Source: Isoetes taiwanensis (Eukaryota > Streptophyta > Lycopodiopsida > Isoetales > Isoetaceae). From it: DNA of 64,000 nucleotides. A model generated the notes under the pieces. The model was not told where the DNA came from and ran no database searches. It was given only the letters and a program-made list of their open reading frames with translations. Numbering within the stretch: the first letter of the stretch is position 1; each line of letters opens with the position of its first letter. The stretch covers positions 17,797,213-17,861,212 of the forward strand of contig JAJEKV010000018.1 in NCBI GenBank assembly GCA_021234155.1, in the 5' to 3' direction. Below, in pieces: positions 11,669-22,339 of this stretch. The translations under genes were made by a program, and so were the position numbers.

Positions 11669-12716
11669 GAAGCCATAGTCAAGATGAAATTTTAGTTGAA
11701 GACACGCACACATCATCTCCACCATTGGTCAATCAAATCCTCGACCGTCCGATTTAGGGGACCGTTCACAACGGACAAACGGTATAATTTTATAATATAA
11801 GATGCTCCTAGATTAGACCCCTTAGTTCCTATTAGTTGCGGCCTGTGCATAGGAGCCCACCAGGCTATCGAGGCTATGATATGACTCAGCACCACATAAC
11901 GGGGCTAGAGGGAATGTGGAGGGAGGATCCCCGCCGAGTGGGGGCCGGGGGATCCCATAGTGGGCTAGGCTTATGGTCTGGTCACCTGGGGGCCGAGCAT
12001 GGGTGGAACACCTCTGGGGCAATGGTGCCGCCCACGCCTCGAGAGCTACAAGTGTTGGATTGGCTCTCGTTTTGGGGGGTTAAGTCGGGTACGAATCGTG
12101 TGTCGTCACGATTCTCTAGTCGCCCACGGAACCTCTAGATCCTGGGAAGGGGAGATGCAACCCCTCCTACCTCGTCCGGACCGGGGAGATGCAACCACGG
12201 GTAGTCCCAGGGGTGATACCCGGATAGGATGCGTGTCAGGAAGGCTAGAGTCCCTGCCAGAGCCTGACTTAGCCTATCTGCAAAGTATGCACAGGAGGGG
12301 CGGATGGAGTGGTCAACCCTAGCCGTTGTTCTATGCCAGCCCTCGCCATTGCCATGACTCGGTCTACTCTATCTTGAGACCTAGCCGGTCAGTCATCCTC
12401 CTTATGAGTCTGAGCCTGGGTAGGAGCTCTCATGTTTTATGGTTTGTGTTTATCATCTTTGTATTGATATATGTGGGATGCACTACCCTTCGAGGTAGTA
12501 TTGATATGTTTGATGCTAGTTCTGACGTGTTATAAACCTGGCATTATAGGAGCCCATAGGGGAAGGGCGCGCAAGACACCTTCGTGTTCCCTCCCCGCAC
12601 TAGGGGTCACCTCGGAGTGCGGGGTAGACGAAGGGCCCATGCGGTTGTTGAGCCGGACGGGGGATTTCCTGCCGGGTGTACGGCTGGGCGCCGTATGTTT
12701 AGCAGGGAGCGTCACA

Positions 12717-13616
12717 AATTAATGTGTAGTTTCATGGGGTTGATATGACTGGCTAAAGAACATCACAGAATTCAAAATTCACAACATCACGCAGATGTTA
12801 TGATATATTCATTTCTTTTTTGAATATCCAAATATACATACCTTTTTCAGACGTTCCTTTGGCCATGCTACAAATGTGCCACGCTTTCACCAGCTGTATA
12901 TCGCTAAGGAGGGATGTCTTCTTGGAAGAGCCTCATCTTAAAGTAATTGCAGGTTTATAATGGAAATCTTACGGCTTGTTTCCAAAGAGGAACACCATGA
13001 CACATAGAACTTGGATTCAGATCTTTGATTTTACATAAGCCTACTCGGCGCTTCAAGTTTCTTTGTTAAAAGATAGCATTCTTCTCACAGCGATAAAGAA
13101 AACGAATGCATTGGAAAAAAATAGAGGGCGAAAAATAGAGAACAAGAGAATGGAATCATACTCACCGACATCGAATGGGATTGAAGGCGGCTCGATCGAA
13201 TGGGATGAAAGGGCGAATGGGATTGAAGGCGTTCTGGGGTGTAAAGCGGATCTTGGAAGCTAAAGCACCGATGAAAAAGTCATAATTGTTCATGGGCCTC
13301 CTTTTGCCTTCCGATAGTAACAAGGAATGATCTTGCACCTAAAGCACTCGATAGTATGGTGCCGATTAGGTGGTAGTAGATTGCCACATATGCATTTCTT
13401 GAAATTAATAATTAATTGTTATCTTGAAATTGCACTAAAAAAAAAAAACACAATTTAAATTTGTAAATGGCGGGACGGGCGGTTAATTAAAGGCGGTATA
13501 AATTTAAAAGGGCCTTGAATTTGAATTTCATTTGTAAATTTGGCGGCCTAGATTATGAGCATACATATAAGTTTAAACCAAAACCCCAGTCTCATATTAT
13601 CCGCACTTGCAGTTCT
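12717..13616. other. Unassigned interval after the LTR candidate
   Basis: No recognisable gene. A 66-residue open frame at 13063-13263 contains a near-duplicate peptide (SNGIEGG and ANGIEGV) from a short DNA duplication (gaatgggattgaaggcg). An A-run lies at 13436-13448. A half-motif, ggcggtataaattt, occurs near 13490 and resembles one arm of the palindrome family found at 52-55 kb. Confidence 0.4.
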
Positions 13617-13747
13617 ATGGCGTCTAGAGGATCTGGCCGCTGCCGAGGCACTGGTAGAGGTGGGCGACACCCCAAAGCACAAATCCCAAGCACGGAGGCT
13701 CTTTGAACAAGCGAAAGCACAAATCCAACAAAAGCGCCTCGGTAATT
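13617..13747 (+). other. Possible coding exon
   Basis: An ATG at 13617 opens MASRGSGRCRGTGRGGRHP and closes at 13706. Another frame (13555-13749) reads a helical segment, LEDLAAAEALVEVGDTPKH then QARRLFEQAKAQIQQKRLG, and meets a donor-like CTCG/GTAATT at about 13741. One of the two could be the first exon of the decayed gene downstream. No family is recognised. Confidence 0.25.
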
Positions 13748-14098
13748 GATCCGTTCTTGTTTACGTAATTGATTTTGTGTCCCTTTTTGTTAGGTTTTAG
13801 GATGTTTTTTTCGTAATAATAGAGTAATTCTCCGATAAGTAGCATGTGTCCTATAATATTTGAGTTCATAGGTCCCAAAAATGTATGCTTAATGTGTGGC
13901 TAAACAGTATAGGTAGTTGTGTTTTTTATAGTTTGTTGTGTCCTCTGATGAAGATTCAACTCTTTAAGTTGTGGTGTTTATAGTTATTTGTGTCAAAGCC
14001 GCAGTTGAATAAGGCATTACATTAGTTTCTATATCTTGAGATGTAGATTCGACAATTTAAGTTGTATTTTTTATAGTTAGTTGTGTCCTTAGCATTTT

Positions 14099-14213
14099 AA
14101 GTAAATGAATTTGCTCTGTATTCTTTTCAAATCGCGCCAAGCGCATTCTTGTTAGCTCCAAGTAAGTAAATGAACTTGCTCTGTATTCTTTTCAAATCGC
14201 GCCAAGCGCGTTT
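14099..14213. repeat. 65-bp tandem duplication carrying the GC-rich palindrome
   Basis: The phrase gtaaatgaayttgctctgta followed by ttcttttcaaatcgcgccaagcgc occurs twice in succession. Each copy ends in one palindrome of the CGCGCC-family (14128-14147 and 14194-14213). This shows the palindrome spreading here by local duplication. Confidence 0.85.
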
Positions 14214-14281
14214 TTCTCGCATATATTTCAACATAGCATATGTTTTAGCATTAAAAGATTAACCCATGTCTTTGTAATTTT

Positions 14282-17200
14282 TCTGAGGATCACAAAAGCC
14301 AATCAAAAGGAGAACCAAGCAATGCAGAGACCTCTGACCCAGAGAAAAAGCAAAGGGCGGATGAAGATGTTCATTCTTATGACACGCAACATGTATTGGC
14401 GTTAGAAGATACATCCGGAATAATAAAGGCTTCGAAGTGGAACCTCCATGTCCGAAGAAGATCTTATAGAGGGGTCGAGAATGGTATGTGGAGATATTCA
14501 AAGCGGTGGGAAAGCGGAGACCTCATCTTCATGTCAAGGGTAAAGAGGACTGATCAAATGAAGAAGCGGGGAATTCTTATTACATCGAAGTACTGGGATG
14601 ATTCTTTTGTTACGTGCTAGTTGAAGTGGGCCAAAAAACATAAGAAGAGCCTAAAGAAGATCAATCGATGCGATTGCTAGCTCTTTTTAAAGAGGCGCAT
14701 TAAGATTAGGCGACATGGCCGATAACCTCTTCAAATTTGGCTTGACGGTTGGCGGAGCCATTGACTCCTAGAAAGAGTATGCGAGGGCTTACGGTGTTCG
14801 ACGAGCCATTAGCACGAGGCCCTCGGGCAAATGTCTACCTAAAAGGCGGTGAAGGATAAGGAAGAAGCTAGTTCTAAAGGCATGGAAACCCGCGAAGCGG
14901 CGGCCGGAGCCTTACAAGTGGCGATGACAAGGCCGTGCGGTTGGAGGCAATGAGCAAAGCGAAGAAATATGCCGACAAGTATCCACTTTGGGCTCGAGCT
15001 TCACCCATCCGATCAAGCGTGGATAGGCTTTTCGAGGTCCACTAAAGCTATTTATATCAGCGAAGGTATGACAAGCGGCACTCCTTGGAGATATTGAACA
15101 GCATGATCGAAAATCGAGGCGGTGCCAATGCTGGCTGATGTAGTGCTCCTAATGATACGAGAACAAAAATGTAATCATTTGGAGCAAGGCGGAGGACTTC
15201 GCCGAGAACCCGGACATACATTTTATGATAATAGATGGCCAGTATTCAATAGAGGCCCAGAAGATTCTCATTAAGAAGGCCGCGACATCTTCGGGAATCG
15301 GTTGTTCTATAAAGGCGTATTACGTCAAAGCTGCCGGTTCTGGGCTCAACAACACCTGCCGAACTAGCCCGAAATAAGCACTCCTAAATGACATGGGAAA
15401 AACTTCCTTATACAAAAGGTAATTCTCTTCCTACATTTTTTATTTTTTTTTTTGCAAATGGCAAAAGCGATTTCATAGTAGAAAGGCAAATGGCGCTGGC
15501 GCGATTTGCCTTCTCTAAATAACAAAGGGTTCTGGGATGGTAGATGTTTTCGTCAAATAAGCAAATCGGCGCTGGCGATTTCATATTAGAATACAAATTG
15601 CGCCCGCAGCGATTTGCCTAACTGGAGACATGGCGTCCTTGAAGATAGCCATTTTCTCCTCAAAGTGGGGCAAATCGCGGCGGGCTAAATTTTGTATTTA
15701 ATGAAATCGCCAGCCATTTGCTTATAGGACGAGAAACGTACTATTCAAAACCCCTTTGCTATTTAGAAGGAAAATCGTATTTGCCTTCTACTATGAAATC
15801 GATGCGTGGCGATTTTTTAAACTAGAAAGGATTGTTTGAATTCCGCATTATGAAGCTAACGGTTATTCCTTGCATCCCTATATAGAAAATCCGGCATGCT
15901 CGGGAACCGGTGGATTGAATATGGGAAGCCAATGCCGGAGCCCGAGGGCGAGGGGCCGGTCAAAAGCACTGAATTCAAGTTCTTTGGAAAGGACACTTAA
16001 TTGGAACTATAATATAGGACAAGACCAAGAGCACGGGACAAAAGAAAAAAAAAGGAGATGAAAAGGGTGATCTTTGTAGAAGAACCAAGCGTACCCAAGG
16101 ATGCACGCAAGATAGTTTTGCTTCAGATCGGTTTGGGAGAAATGGAATGAATTGCGGGGCGCCCACGTGGAGAAAAGTTGCCGATTCACAAGGAAGATTT
16201 CCTCTGTTGACACATCAATTTTTGATATCCATATCACGGAGATGAGGAAGGCCGGGATTGGAAGATCAAGAACTCATCTCGATCTGGATAGGTTAATCGA
16301 AAAGGAAATCCTTTGAAAAAGAAAACGCAAACAACAAAGGCTATGGAATCCTTTGAAGATGCATCGCGGCGGTGAAGAATATTAGAGTGCTCAAGAAGGC
16401 GGTTGGTGAGGAATTGCAAAGGCTTACATCGAAGTGGTCGTTGTCCGGAGTTAGGACTAATGCAAAAGTATAACGTCTCAACGACGACCTAAAAAGTATG
16501 TATTTTTGGTCCAAGGACTTTGTCAAAGCGGCGAAGTTGAAGAAGCGTTGCAAAAGATCGATTGGGATTCACACAAAAAGTTGCATCCGACTTGAAAGCG
16601 AAAAGTCAGCGTTGGTGAAGCGGACCAGGAGACCGAATCCACATTTTTTATCAAGTGTCCCTTGGTTTCAAGTGTGCCTTGCCGAAGTGGGTGAAGGTCC
16701 CCATGATATCACACTCTTCGTGCTTGATAGCCCGAGGCACCGGATGGTCACTTGAAGACTATAATACGTTCTTCAACATATCGCGTTGGTTGCGGCGAAA
16801 TGAATTACACAATCGTCACTATATGTCCCTCAGGACATGTCCTATGCATATGCTCTAAGTCTTTGCAAATGACTTAGAATGCGTGAAAGTCATCTGACGG
16901 CGATCCTCATAGATGAAAACAAGGACGATTGACCGGCCACGGCAAGTAAAATTTCTCATGTGCTTATTATTATGATAGCCATGATGGATGATAAGGAATA
17001 TGAAAGGCTTAAGGGAAAGCAGATGGAGAAACTAGCATGGCGGTGCTATCGGTTAGATGAAGCGCATCTCGCGAAAGCGTCTTCTATCCGGAGCAAAGAA
17101 GACAAGGGGAAGGTCAAAGGTCGTGGGAAGAGTTAGAGGAGGAGAGGAGGATGAGGAAGAAAAGCGAGGGCGACCCGATTCTTGTGGGCCACATTAAGTA

Positions 17201-17560
17201 TGAGCTCTAACTTCACATAAGGGAAGCTAAACAAGAACGGGTTCTCTATGGACCTTTCAATTATCTCATTGAAGCATTTTGTCCATTGGGAACAACTTCT
17301 TTGGGAACTTCACGTTGGAGGTTACATCGGTAGAGAAGCTTTGAAGTTAGCAAGGAAATGCGGGCGTCGTCTCGATGTCGAGCGAAATTTTTGGACCTCT
17401 TCTTTGAGAAAGTACTAGAGGAAGCCCCTAGGGGACCAATCGGTCAAAAAAACAAAGCTTCTAGCTCTAAAGGCGGAATACCTTGGATTTGCTTAAGGAG
17501 CGGAGATTATGAGAAAGGCATTGCATGGCTCCAACATCATGGATGACATGGGCGGCAGGC
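14282..17560 (+). pseudogene. Decayed ParB-like plus DNA methyltransferase-like gene
   Basis: Open pieces in changing frames run rightward. 14276-14620 encodes an unassigned basic segment (EDTSGIIKASKWNLHVRRR, then KRGILITSKYWDDSF). Near 14945-15110 pieces read AMSKAKKYADKYPLW and SVDRLFEVH. At about 15172-15355 the frame reads NKNVIIWSKAEDF and FMIIDGQYSIEAQKILI; the IIDGQ(H)SxxA core is what I know from ParB/sulfiredoxin-like domains. At about 16655-16800 it reads DITLFVLDSP then, after a +1 shift, GTGWSLEDYNTFF, in the place of an amino-methyltransferase motif IV ([D/N]PPY-type). At 17225-17400 it reads RVLYGPFNYLIEAFCPLG and GGYIGREALKLARKCGRRLD, resembling the AdoMet-binding motif I that follows motif IV in beta-class enzymes. 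Many stops and shifts make it a pseudogene, or an intron-rich gene with errors. The segments are seen; the domain assignment is my inference. Confidence 0.42.
15484..15815. repeat. Cluster of degenerate GC-rich palindromes in an intron-like stretch
   Basis: Six variants lie at about 15488-15508, 15563-15583, 15595-15616, 15672-15690, 15704-15719 and 15796-15814. Several are extended by flanking arms (AGAAAGGCAAAT against ATTTGCCTTCT around the first), giving inverted repeats of 30 bp or more. They interrupt the methyltransferase-like gene remnant between coding-like blocks, as intronic insertions would. Confidence 0.7.
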
Positions 17561-18063
17561 GGATCACCAAATACCTATCGACATGCACGTGAACATCCTT
17601 GGCCCCGAAAATATAGACCGGGATGACAATGACAAGGATGATGATAAAAACAATAATGATGATGAAGCCGGACTCCAAATCTGAAAGCACTAGCCGGGTT
17701 AGCGTAAAGAGTAATGAACTATCAAGCCTAGTTCACAGCGCATACGGATCTCAAGCGATGTGGTTGGTGCTTCTAGCAGGCCGGAGGCAACTTCGAATAA
17801 AGATGCAGCGAAAAGAAGAGGCCACGGGGAATGATGAAGAAAAAAAGGTATCGTGACAATGTTTTTTTTTTGATATCCATGCATTTTGCAAACTACAAGC
17901 ATATAGAAATGGCGCTGGCCGCGATTTAGAGTTTTCTAGAGCATATTTTTAAATTATACGACATGCATCATTAATGAAATCGCGCTTGGGCGTTTAAGTT
18001 TTCCATTTCTTTCATCTCATGCGTTATTGTTCTCCTTACGAGAAATGATTTGGCTTCCCCAAA
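17561..18063. other. Interval with two GC-rich palindromes
   Basis: It holds D/N-rich low-complexity open text (17600-17690, encoding DDNDKDDDKNNND in one frame), probably the tail of the upstream gene remnant. GC-rich palindromes follow at about 17907-17927 and 17977-17996. No separate gene is visible. Confidence 0.5.
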
Positions 18064-18607
18064 AAAGTCTTGGTCTTTGATTTGAATGGTGTGCTATGTA
18101 GAGCGTTACCTAAACAACGTTTGAAAAGTCATGGTATGCTAACAACCATTTGAGACATTACCAAATATGTTTACAGCGCCCTTATCGAAGGAGATGTTGG
18201 ACCAGGCCTTGATTGTTTTAGTTGTGCAATTTAGTCATCTATGGAGCATAGAAATATGGTGGAGGATGTTTTGAAAGTAGTGCTGAGCTAAATAGAAATT
18301 GGGCGTCCATCGGGATCAAAGCAAATGTGCTTCATTCACAAACCCTAAAGAGCCGGCGGGTAAAAAGATATTTGTGAAATGCTTGCGCAACATGATGGAT
18401 GCCCTAGGTGTTGAGGATAAGGAAGGCATGATCATTGTGGATGATGACGCTCTAAAGTGTTGCTTCAATCATCCACGGTCATTGAATCCGCCACCCTATC
18501 ATCCTCAAGATTTTGACAAAGATGACTTCTGCTTCGCTTTGTTAGTGTCCTGCGGGGAAATAACCCAGGCAAAAGCGGTCGAAGAGATACAAACACTATA
18601 CCCTTAA
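18064..18607 (+). pseudogene. Decayed FCP1/NIF-like phosphatase (HAD fold)
   Basis: The frame from 18064 reads KVLVFDLNGVLCRA, the HAD motif I region of NLI-interacting-factor/FCP1-type phosphatases in the plant DLNG variant. It continues as KSHGMLTT, a stop, DITKYVYSALIEGD, a stop, SSMEHRNMVEDVLKVV, a stop, and GRPSGSKQMCFIH. After a frame change an open piece (18299-18607) reads KKIFVKCLRNMMDALG, GMIIVDDDALKCCFNHP, SLNPPPYHPQDFDKDDF and a terminal helix. This matches the family's order: lysine-containing motif, IxVDD motif, NP(P), then a C-terminal leader. In typical FCP1 enzymes motif I is DxDx(T/V); here the second Asp is Asn. Five or more disruptions mean no full protein can be made. It follows the methyltransferase-like remnant in the same orientation, about 500 bp away. 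Confidence 0.6.
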
Positions 18608-19700
18608 CTTGATCGGACAGGGGAAATTGTGGGGACCTTGAGAAAATCGTTCTAGAAAGGAACTTTTTGATATATATATATATCTGAAATACACTTTCAA
18701 AAAGTTTTGAATATGAAATATACTTTACGAAAGGTTTTGAATATATATTGTGTTCTTATATCAACATTATTGGTCCTGTGTACGTATTGTTTTTTTATAT
18801 TATGTGTATGGTTTGCTATACTTGCAATAATTTATATGTATATACTGTCAATAATTTAGGTGTGTATAAATAGGTATGCATGAAATTGGCAAATCATCGG
18901 CCTTGGTCTCATATACGCTTGTTATTATGGCACATTCTATTACACCGCAAGATGAACCATGCGGACCTCTGCGGTCGTGAGCTAGAAATAGAACCGGGGC
19001 TGGCTTGATGTCGTTGCTATGAATCCCGTCCGCTTCTATCCTGATCCCTTTGATGTAATCCATCTTATATGGAATCCAGAGCATGGTTTGTTCATGATCG
19101 GCCGGGATCTCGGGGGCCTGCGGCGGAGGGCGATGAATCGATTAGTGTTTTTAGTTTATGTTCTATTATAATCGTTATTTATGCCAAGCAAAGCGCCCAC
19201 GCGATTTGAACTCCAAAAAATCTCTGTTTTGTAGCAACTTGCTTGCTGTTATTTATTCGTAAAGCATTACAATTTCAATGTTTAGATTTCGTTGTAGTCC
19301 GTGAATGTGCGAATTAATAGGCAATTTCCTGCTTTTTCTATTGCCAACATTATGTCATAATATGGGTCATTTGCATCGAATATTTGAATGCCTTTGCATT
19401 TTAACATAAAATGCATATTCCTAGCCCGAAAATGAACACAGTGCAAAAGTGTGGTTAATTCAATATAATGGTCAATAAAATGCTTATACGGCGCGATTTT
19501 GGAATAGACATAATCCCAATTTAATTGAATGATGGTTCTATTTAAATTATAGCAAAAATGAGTCTTGAAACTCTTTAAGTAGTAGAAGAACTCTTTGACT
19601 AGTTATCCATTTGATGACCATTTTTTAAGAAAATATGATATGTGACATTCTTATATGCAAACATTCATAAAATTTATGAACATTGAAGGTGAAAGCCATC
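18608..19700. other. Intergenic, with the last copies of the GC-rich palindrome
   Basis: AT-rich text with repeats of ggttttgaatat/gaaatacactt (18680-18745). A palindrome CAAAGCGCCCACGCGATTTG lies at 19189-19208. A minus-strand frame at 18848-19084 (78 residues) has no recognised family. A short sequence resembling ttaattgaatgatgg and shared with 3.74 kb occurs at about 19520. Confidence 0.45.
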
Positions 19701-19713
19701 CTTGTTTAAAGAA

Positions 19714-21379
19714 GATCATATGATGCGAAATCTTCATGCGCAGAAGTAATTGCATATAAGAAATTCGCCTGGTGTGATGCTTGCGTAAAAAAGTAAATAG
19801 AAACACAAATATTGAACTTACAACTTAGCGTAAACAAATAGTATTTTAATAAACCAACACTTTATATACTAACACTTTACATTTTAAATAAGATATTTCT
19901 TTCTTTCCTTTTATTTGAAAGCTATTTTTTTTTCAAGATGGATCACACCAAGTTTTTAATAATACATATGCAAAAAAGGGACACACTAAATTAGCATGGT
20001 GTGATCCACTTTCTTATTTGTTGTCAAATTAAAATTAAACACAAGTACTCATTCCTATTTGTATCTAAAATGCTTTACCACTCTTAAGTACATAAGTCAT
20101 TATCCCTTTTCAAAGAGCATATTATTTTTCAAGAAGGATCACACCAAGCGAATAGTACATATGCAACAAAAATAGAACACACTAAATTCGCATCGTGTGA
20201 TCCACTTTCTTATTTGTTGTCAAATTAAAATTAAACACAAGTACCCCTTCTCATTTAATGCTTTACCACCCCAAGTGCATAAAGTTATCAGTCCTTTTCA
20301 AAGAGCATATCTTTTTTAAGAAAGATCACATCAAGCATCTATTTGCATCTAAAATACTTTACCAACTCTAGTAGTACATAAAGTTATTAGCCCTTTTCAA
20401 AAAGCAAACACTTTATCAATAAATGAGCACGTCACATAACCACACTTAACTTCAAGTAAGACACATATATATATTTCTTTTATTAAAAGATAATCAAAGT
20501 AATTTTACTATAGGAAGTCATCTTTTTCCAAAAAGATCACACCAAGCGAATTTTGTATAAGCTAAAAGGTTGGAATATACTAAATTCGCATGGTGTGATC
20601 CACTTTTTTGTTTGTTGTCAATAGATAATAACACCAAGTCCCTCATCAATAGTCTCCCATTTGCATATAAAATATGTATCATTCCAAGTTATATTATGTT
20701 TTATGAACTAAACTTTTTCAAAGAGGGTCCCAAAGCAAAATACAAACACTTAATCAATAAGCCAACACTTTACCAACAACCAAAGCTTTATTAAATAAGA
20801 TTTTTATGTTATTTTATCAAACCTAACAATGTTTCCATATGTGACACTTTGAGTTAACTGATTCAAAGGCTCATGAAAGCGACATTTTATACAATATGTC
20901 TTTGGAGCTTTTGTGTCGTGGCATTAGTCAACACCTCTAATGGAGCAAATATTTTGTAACTCATTTTTTCAACAACCCTGGATGCACTGGATGCACGTCT
21001 TATCAAACATTTCTTCATTGCAAGGATACCATTCTCATAACTTTGAGGCTTGCACAATTCGCTTAAACGAGGTCATGGGACGACTTTCAAGCTCGGCTCC
21101 CACAACTTTACAACGTAAAACTAGATGCCCATTGCCCTGAATATATATCTTGGAAAAGCATGTCTCTTATGTCCATATGTTAGACAACAACGATGCTAGT
21201 AATACTTTTCCCTAGTCTCAAATCCCCGACATCTGATAAATATAGCCCAAAGAAAAATATTTGATTCAGTGAGTGAATATAAATCAAGAAGAGGGAAGAA
21301 AAAAGAAGCAAGGATCACATGACGCGAAATCTCACTACACATTTACAAAGTGCATATGCATTTTCGCATGGTGTGATCC
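19714..21379 (+). repeat. Array of five 67-68-nt hairpins (GGATCACACC ... GGTGTGATCC)
   Basis: Five inverted repeats have almost the same end-to-end length: 19714-19780, 19940-20007, 20136-20203, 20534-20601 and 21312-21379. A sixth, 5' arm only, lies near 20323. The 3' arm AAATTCGCATGGTGTGATCC is nearly invariant, and the 5' arm is GGATCACACCAAGCGAAT or a variant that still pairs, in one case through G:U. Stems are about 20 bp and extend to about 27 bp with flanking AAGAA/TTTCTT. Loops vary freely. Copy spacing is about 196-211 bp or multiples. The flanks (ttatttgttgtcaaattaaaa) are also shared, so this is a tandem duplication. It could be a MITE array or a cluster of small-RNA precursors. 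Confidence 0.75.
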
Positions 21380-21875
21380 ATGTATTATTGAGGGTGCAAA
21401 TTTGCAAATATCCTCCTCTTCAAATCCCTTCCCCCCCTCCCTTCCCTTTTTTTTTGCAATATACTATCCATAGCATTTATTTTGAACCCTATAGTTCTAC
21501 CTATTCATTGCGTATGAATGTCGCTCTGGCGATGTAACTCCATAGTCACCCTTCGTTAAGGATAGCATTCTCACCCACGAGCCTATGGATAGATATCCTT
21601 CCACCGTCAGATCGATCGGTCGTTGAATTGTAAGAATGAATGGCAGGGAGCAATAACGATGAATGGGAAGAGGCGAAAAGTAGGAAAACTTCGTAATGAA
21701 AATTTGGGTAGTAAAAACATGGCATGTAACGTGACGTTTGCTTGTCCGCTTTAAACCCGTAGTTTGTTGCTTAACTCTATGCTCGCAGAAAAAAACCTGA
21801 CACTATTGGAGACTTGGATTCCAAATGAAGAGCTTAAGGCGGAGAGGATGCACGTGAAGGCGCTTAATGTGAACA
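21380..21875. other. Unassigned interval
   Basis: Contains a C/T-rich then T-rich patch (21420-21460) and otherwise unremarkable text; no gene recognised. Confidence 0.4.
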
Positions 21876-22058
21876 ATGGAAATCTTGGTGCCAAAATTTG
21901 ATAAGGTGGTTGGTGCATGTGGGCATGTGCGTGAGGGAGGAAAAGTAGCCATTATTTTGGTCCGCGATCACGATTTTCGAAAAATGCGGGCCATTAATGT
22001 GGTTGCAATGAATGCACAAACATGTCCTATGAAAGTTTGCCGTGTGGATGCCAAGTAA
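21876..22058 (+). CDS. Short uncharacterised ORF, 60 residues
   Basis: The frame encodes KFDKVVGACGHVREGGKVA, then ILVRDHDFRKMRAINVV and a cysteine pair near the C-terminus (CPMKVCRVDAK). The amino-acid composition looks protein-like, but I recognise no family. It sits next to the inverted copy (about 22162-22200) of a repeat also found at 2.4 kb, so it may be an element-internal remnant. Confidence 0.2.
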   Translation: MEILVPKFDKVVGACGHVREGGKVAIILVRDHDFRKMRAINVVAMNAQTCPMKVCRVDAK

Positions 22059-22339
22059 GCCCGCTCCTCTTTCTACTTGTCAACTAATACTGACTTTGGA
22101 AAAAAATGCGCAAACATCATTGGTCACGAGAAACATGACATGGAATTCTGGCATCCAAGATATGGGCCATTTTGAGACCCCAAATCCGCCCTAATGGGAC
22201 ACTTTACGTAGAAGCTGTCAAGGATATGGACGCAAAATTTGGATGCAGAATCTCAAATTGTTTCCTATGGGACAGGCTTATGGGTAAAGTTCCTAAGTTG
22301 AATTTTTTTATTTGGAATAAAGGATAAATACTTTTGTTG

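Larger units (their letters stand above)
9431..12716. mobile_element. Probable LTR-type element (solo LTR candidate), 3.3 kb
   Basis: The segment starts TGTGACGATCC and ends GAGCGTCACA, giving the TG...CA ends of an LTR with a 7-bp inverted terminal match (TGTGACG/CGTCACA). The left flank ends in ATTAA, and ATTAA recurs one base past the right end, a candidate 5-bp target duplication with one base of slack. A near-perfect hairpin occupies the first 55 bp (AATATACG against CGTATATT). A TATA-like box at 9671 and a GTTCGAAAC-CCC-GTTTCGAAC hairpin at 9737-9757 suit a U3/R region. No gag or pol coding was found, so a solo LTR with an expanded polypyrimidine tract is the simplest reading. A non-autonomous element with long termini is an alternative. 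Confidence 0.55.

Noticed and set aside
10195-11725. Long open frames on both strands through the C/T tract (up to 356 codons)
   Set aside because: Their F/P/S/L or K/E/G/R composition follows from polypyrimidine sequence; several frames are open at once and no protein signal exists.
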